In this document: positions 60,371 to 64,000 of the stretch, one piece after another
Numbering within the stretch: the first letter of the stretch is position 1
Layout of the letters: every line of letters begins with the position of its first letter
NCBI RefSeq assembly: GCF_042408735.1
Contig: NZ_JBHOQV010000187.1
Location: 1-64,000, forward strand
Reading direction: 5' to 3'
Origin: Thermogemmatispora sp042408735
GTDB lineage: Bacteria; Chloroflexota; Ktedonobacteria; Ktedonobacterales; Ktedonobacteraceae
Length of the DNA: 64,000 bases
Notes under the pieces: generated by a model
The model's database searches: none
The model's input: the letters and a program-made list of their open reading frames with translations, nothing else
What the model was told of the DNA's origin: nothing
Program-made: the position numbers and the translations under genes

Positions 60371-62539
60371 ATGCAAGGGTGGGAATACAACAACCTGGTC
60401 TCTGGGGGCGGGCAGCCAGGCGGAGGAGCGCCACCGCTATCGGCGGCCCTTCAGCCGACGCCTCAGCGTCAGCAGCAGTTCACGTTCGGGATCTACTCGA
60501 CGACACCGCCGACGACAGAGCCTGAAAGCATCTTACAGCGCGCCGACGAGGTGAACGCCGTCAGGCGCATGTTGAGTAACCCCAATACCAGCGCTGTCTT
60601 TCTCACTGGTGAGCCGGGAGTGGGCAAGTCGACCCTGGCCGCGCTCGTCTACAAGAGTATCCAGGCCATGGCCCAGGTAGCAAAGGAGCCGCCGCTACGA
60701 CCACGCTACTTTGTCTGGCTGAGCATCAGCTCCTTTGCCAATCTGCCGGATGTCATCGCCGCTATCCTGCGCAGCATCAACGTTGACACCTCCACGTTTT
60801 TTCTGCTCAAGCCCGAGCAGCAGATCGCTGCCCTGGTGCGCGCCCTGCGTCGTCCCCATGAGAGCGCCTTCATCGTCCTCGATCAGTTTGAACAGCTCCT
60901 GGACCCCGAGACCGCGCAGGGGCTGGTCGGGCGCGGGGCTTTGGCGGCCTTCTTTGAGATGCTCCAGATGGACCTGGGCACCAGTCGCCTCTTGCTGACC
61001 AGCTACCTCTCGCCCTATGGGCCGCTCAACGACGACGAGAAGCGCGTCCGCTCCTATCTGGTCTCGCGCGTCAGCATTCCAGAAGGCGTCTCGCTCCTGC
61101 TCCAGCGTGGCCTGCAGGGGACCTATGAAGATCTCTCGCTGGTCTGGCAGCGCTGCGGCGGCCACGTCTTTGCGTTATTGCTGGTTTGTGCCCTGGTGCA
61201 GCTATCGGGGATTTCTCTCCCCTATCTCTTGCATGCCGCCGAGTATCAACCGCTGTGGAGCGGCGATGTAACGCTGCAGACGATCGCAGCGCTCTATCGC
61301 CATCTCTCTCCCCTGCAGACCCTGCTCTTGCGCGCCCTGGCGCTCTTCTCGGAGCCGGTGCCACTGACAGGGATTGTAGCCACCGTCACTGGCCAGTATG
61401 CCTCGGCGCATGCCCTGCGCTTCGAGCAAGAGCTGGTGCAACTGGTGCAGCTTTCGCTGGTACAGCGCTCGCTCAACGAGGCGGGAGTCACCTGCTACGA
61501 TCTGCATGGCCTGCTGCGTCAGTATGTCTTGGCGGCCTACCTGGAAGGAAACGATCTTGAACACAGCCAGACGCTGGAGAACATGCTCGGCCTGCGTAGT
61601 CCCCTGCTGGAGGCTCTGGCCGGGCTGAAGCCCGAGGAGCCGGAGGCCCGCGAGATTGCTCTCGCCAACAGCCATCTGCAGGTCGCCGCCTACTACCGCC
61701 GCCTGGCTCTGGAGCAGTGCCCGCCGCCGGAGCAGCGCACGGGCCTGCAAGACGTGGTCCCCCTGCTCCATGCCATTCGCCATCTCTGCCTGGGCTGGCG
61801 GTGGCAGGAGGCTTGCGATCTTCTCTTCAGCGAGAGCTTGCATGAAAGCCTGATGCGTTGGGGAACGTGGAATACATTGATGAGCATTTATACAGGGATG
61901 CTGCCGCCCAGCGGCTTACTGACGCGCCACGATGAGGGCCTGGTCAATAGCCATTTGGGCCTGCTCTATGCCCGCCTGGGAGAGTACGAGCAGAGCCGGG
62001 CCTGCTACGAGCGCGCCCTGAGCATTCAGCAGGCCCTGGGTGACCAGCACGATGCGGCGGTGACGCTGGTCAACATGGGCGAGCTGTACCGCAGTATGGG
62101 GGCCCTTCAACAGGCCCAGACCTATTTTGAACAGGCCCTGCTCCTCAATCGTCAGCTAGCCGACCCCGACCCCGAGATCGAGTGTGTCGCTCTCCATAAT
62201 CTGGGACTGCTCTGCCAGACTCAGAAGCAGTATCAGCAGGCTCTCAGCTACTATCAGCAATCGCTGAAGCTGGCCCTACGGACGCAGGAGCGCTACGATA
62301 TCGGCATGATTGTCACCAACATAGGCATGCTGCTTTATGAGCAGGGAAGGCAAGTCGAGGGCCTGGCCTTGCTCTTCTTCGCCGTCCAGTGGCGCCAGGC
62401 CCTGCAGGACCCCACCGTGAGCACAGTCGAGCTATTTCTGAGCACGCTGGAGCAGCGCCTGGGGACTGAGACCTATGCCGGGCTGCGTCAGGCCGCCTTG
62501 CTCCAGCAGGAACAATTGATTAACCAGCTCTTTGCCTGA
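60371..62539 (+). CDS. STAND-type ATPase with TPR repeats
   Basis: 722 residues. After a Gly/Pro/Gln-rich leader (about 1-45) comes a P-loop ATPase: Walker A LTGEPGVGKSTLAA near 83-92 and Walker B FIVLDQFEQLL near 168-178, with a winged-helix region (about 290-400). The C-terminal part (about 515-690) has four TPR repeats (NSHLGLLYARLGEYEQSRACYERAL and following). It resembles NB-ARC/TPR signalling proteins, but no effector domain is visible at either end. It lies just outside the right end of the mobile element on the opposite strand. Confidence 0.85.
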   Translation: MQGWEYNNLVSGGGQPGGGAPPLSAALQPTPQRQQQFTFGIYSTTPPTTEPESILQRADEVNAVRRMLSNPNTSAVFLTGEPGVGKSTLAALVYKSIQAMAQVAKEPPLRPRYFVWLSISSFANLPDVIAAILRSINVDTSTFFLLKPEQQIAALVRALRRPHESAFIVLDQFEQLLDPETAQGLVGRGALAAFFEMLQMDLGTSRLLLTSYLSPYGPLNDDEKRVRSYLVSRVSIPEGVSLLLQRGLQGTYEDLSLVWQRCGGHVFALLLVCALVQLSGISLPYLLHAAEYQPLWSGDVTLQTIAALYRHLSPLQTLLLRALALFSEPVPLTGIVATVTGQYASAHALRFEQELVQLVQLSLVQRSLNEAGVTCYDLHGLLRQYVLAAYLEGNDLEHSQTLENMLGLRSPLLEALAGLKPEEPEAREIALANSHLQVAAYYRRLALEQCPPPEQRTGLQDVVPLLHAIRHLCLGWRWQEACDLLFSESLHESLMRWGTWNTLMSIYTGMLPPSGLLTRHDEGLVNSHLGLLYARLGEYEQSRACYERALSIQQALGDQHDAAVTLVNMGELYRSMGALQQAQTYFEQALLLNRQLADPDPEIECVALHNLGLLCQTQKQYQQALSYYQQSLKLALRTQERYDIGMIVTNIGMLLYEQGRQVEGLALLFFAVQWRQALQDPTVSTVELFLSTLEQRLGTETYAGLRQAALLQQEQLINQLFA

Positions 62540-63426
62540 CCCGGCCTGCCTCCCGTGAAGCCAGGCGAGCCGGCAGGCAGACAGACAGACAGGCAGATCC
62601 TCGCCCCCGGGACTGAAACCGCTTTAGCTTAGCCCGGCACTGGCCCAAAAGGTTTGGTCTGCAAACTTGCTGGAATAGCATGCGTTATAGTAAGTGACTA
62701 CGAATCAGAAAAGTATCCCTATCCAGGGCCAGGGAGCCGACGGCCAGCACCGCCGGCGCGGCGCGATCTTGCTGAGCCTGGCCTGCAGCGGGGCCCGCCA
62801 GGCAGGCTGAGGAGCGCAGGATAGGGAAGGCTATCAGGCTGTGATAGATAGATAGAAGGCCGTTAGCTGGCGCCCGTGTCCAGGGGCGGCCAGCCATAGA
62901 CCATACCTCGCTTCCTGGCTCGCTGGCCGACCGGCTGGCGAACCGTTGGCCAGGAGCAGCTCCTTTCCCGGATGGATAGATTCTACCGATGCAGGGTCCA
63001 GTCAGCAGTAGGGTAGGTCGGGCTTGAATACGCGCTTTTGCTGACCAGCCTGCTCTTTCAGCGCGAGCAAGAGACATACTCTCTCCTTGCCAGCCTGCTG
63101 TTGCTATCCCACAGGATAGCCATATTTTGTGATTGCCAGAGGCAAAGAACTCACAGAAACGTTGTACCTAGCAGTACGCAGGCAGAGGGAAGGCTCCGGC
63201 AGGGAGGGAGGGCTGGTCTGACTGGAGAGGCAGACCAGCGAGCCAGCGAGATTGCAACTGCTGCTAGGAACATGGGAGAATGAGGTGAGCGGTGGCAGGG
63301 CCAGGAACGCACAAGGCTCCTGTACAGGAGTGAAGTGACCTGGAGCAGAATCGGTGCGGTGCGCGCGAGATCAGCGCACCTGCAACCAAGGCTCTCTGCC
63401 AGGAAGTTGTCAGGAAGTGAGTTTGA
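62540..63426. other. Long spacer, no gene seen
   Basis: An 887-base gap. It contains a GRCA tetranucleotide tract (62572-62595), a hairpin GCTATCC-CACA-GGATAGC (63103-63120) and a 14-base palindrome CTCCTGTACAGGAG (63317-63330). The minus-strand open frame at 62685-63077 has no ribosome site and an arginine/alanine composition typical of chance frames. Confidence 0.45.
62572..62595. repeat. Tetranucleotide-phased tract (GRCA)6
   Basis: Six tetrads in phase: GGCA GGCA GACA, then GACA GACA GGCA. It begins 32 bases after the STAND gene. Confidence 0.65.
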
Positions 63427-64000
63427 ATGACTGCGAAACGCCAGTTTATCAAGAACCCGGCTCAGATTCTCAATGAGCCTGTTGAGCAGGAGCCTCAGTC
63501 GGGTCTGTGGTCGCCGAACGGCGGGCAGATGGGGGGAGAAGCCGCGGCGCAGGATCAGCAGGCGGGAGCGACGGCCTCACGGTCAACAGGTTCGGGTCTC
63601 TGGCAGAAGAATCCACAGGGGGGGCCGCCGAGGCTTTCCCTGCCCGGCATTTCCGGGCAGGCGGCGCCCGCGCCCCTCTCGACGCCTGCTGGCCAGTCAC
63701 CAAACGGAACCGGCGATCTATCTCTGCCACTCTCTCAACCGGGCCTGCCGCCCTTCTCTCTGAATCAGGTTTCGTCGCATCAGACAGATGCCAATGTCCC
63801 CCTCAATCGCCTGCCCGATCTGCTGCGGCAGGGACAGGGAGCGGCCCAGCCGCCGGCTGCTCCCGCAGGACCTCTCAGCTCGCCAGGTGTGGGACCCTGG
63901 GCTGCCGCACCTGGCCTCGGCGGAGCTGGGCCCGCTATGGGGGAGGCAGGGCCAGCTCTAGCCCCCGGTCTCGCGCACTATCCTGCTCAGGGCCTGGCTT
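63427..64000 (+). CDS. Partial Pro/Gly/Gln-rich protein, C-terminus off the window
   Basis: An ATG at 63427 (AGGAAGTG upstream) opens a frame with no stop through 64000, at least 191 codons. It starts MTAKRQFIKNPAQILNEPVE and continues as a low-complexity region rich in Pro, Gly, Ala, Gln and Ser (GLWSPNGGQMGGEAAAQDQQ), with no hydrophobic helix so far. Such tracts are commonly the disordered N-terminus of a large protein whose domain lies further on. The 14-base palindrome at 63317 lies upstream. Confidence 0.7.
   Translation, partial: MTAKRQFIKNPAQILNEPVEQEPQSGLWSPNGGQMGGEAAAQDQQAGATASRSTGSGLWQKNPQGGPPRLSLPGISGQAAPAPLSTPAGQSPNGTGDLSLPLSQPGLPPFSLNQVSSHQTDANVPLNRLPDLLRQGQGAAQPPAAPAGPLSSPGVGPWAAAPGLGGAGPAMGEAGPALAPGLAHYPAQGLA

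Noticed and set aside
62685..63077. A 130-codon minus-strand frame in the long spacer
   Set aside because: No ribosome site and a composition of a chance frame.
1..64000. tRNA, rRNA and CRISPR arrays
   Set aside because: I looked for GGTTCGA-type T-arm sequences in the spacers, for rRNA-like stretches and for regularly spaced repeats, and saw none. The 4-bp-phased tracts are too short-period to be CRISPR repeats.

Overview
The window looks like a chromosomal segment of a GC-rich member of the Chloroflexota, most likely class Ktedonobacteria (Thermogemmatispora-like). That is inference from gene content: rpmB next to an Asp23/YloV-DAK2/DegV cluster, a Chloroflexota-type FtsA-like/baseplate-J pair beside ruvX-mltG-uppP, a fused MFS/spermidine-synthase protein and large STAND ATPases. 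No rRNA, tRNA or CRISPR array was seen.

1-20 kb: a cut-off gene at the left edge, a LuxR-type response regulator, a GT4 glycosyltransferase with a PAP2-like membrane protein, a 2-hydroxyacid dehydrogenase, a DUF3090 protein, an unknown two-gene operon, the degV/yloV/asp23 group divergent from rpmB, rlmN, a CvpA-like protein, hflX, a decayed tnpB transposon relic, a trypsin-TIR fusion and an esterase. 19-27 kb: a sigma-like gene divergent from a 1216-residue HTH/NB-ARC/WD40 protein, then glutamine synthetase and a cyclase-family enzyme. 27-40 kb: MFS/spermidine synthase, a GT39 glycosyltransferase, an FtsH-like protease, a glucosaminidase-like protein, rsmD, and small enzymes. 40-53 kb: alaS, the FtsA-like/baseplate-J pair, ruvX-mltG, uppP, two small membrane proteins and fmt.

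52.9-60.3 kb is a mobile element of about 7.36 kb, flanked by copies of ATAATAGCATT. All its credible genes lie on the minus strand: an XRE regulator, eight small unknown proteins, a structured non-coding gap, another unknown gene, a small Cys/His protein, an HUH rolling-circle Rep and a tyrosine recombinase. The plus strand is visibly depleted of G over just this interval, consistent with a history of single-stranded replication. I recognise no relaxase, FtsK/TraB-like ATPase or Zot-like protein, so its mode of transfer is open; it is the best candidate for an undescribed system here.

Beyond the element lie a second STAND ATPase (P-loop plus TPRs) and a Pro/Gly/Gln-rich protein that runs off the right edge. 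Many promoters can be read (TTGnnn-N17-TAnnnT), several with palindromes or long leaders. Several intergenic spacers carry short degenerate tracts with an exact 4-bp period.
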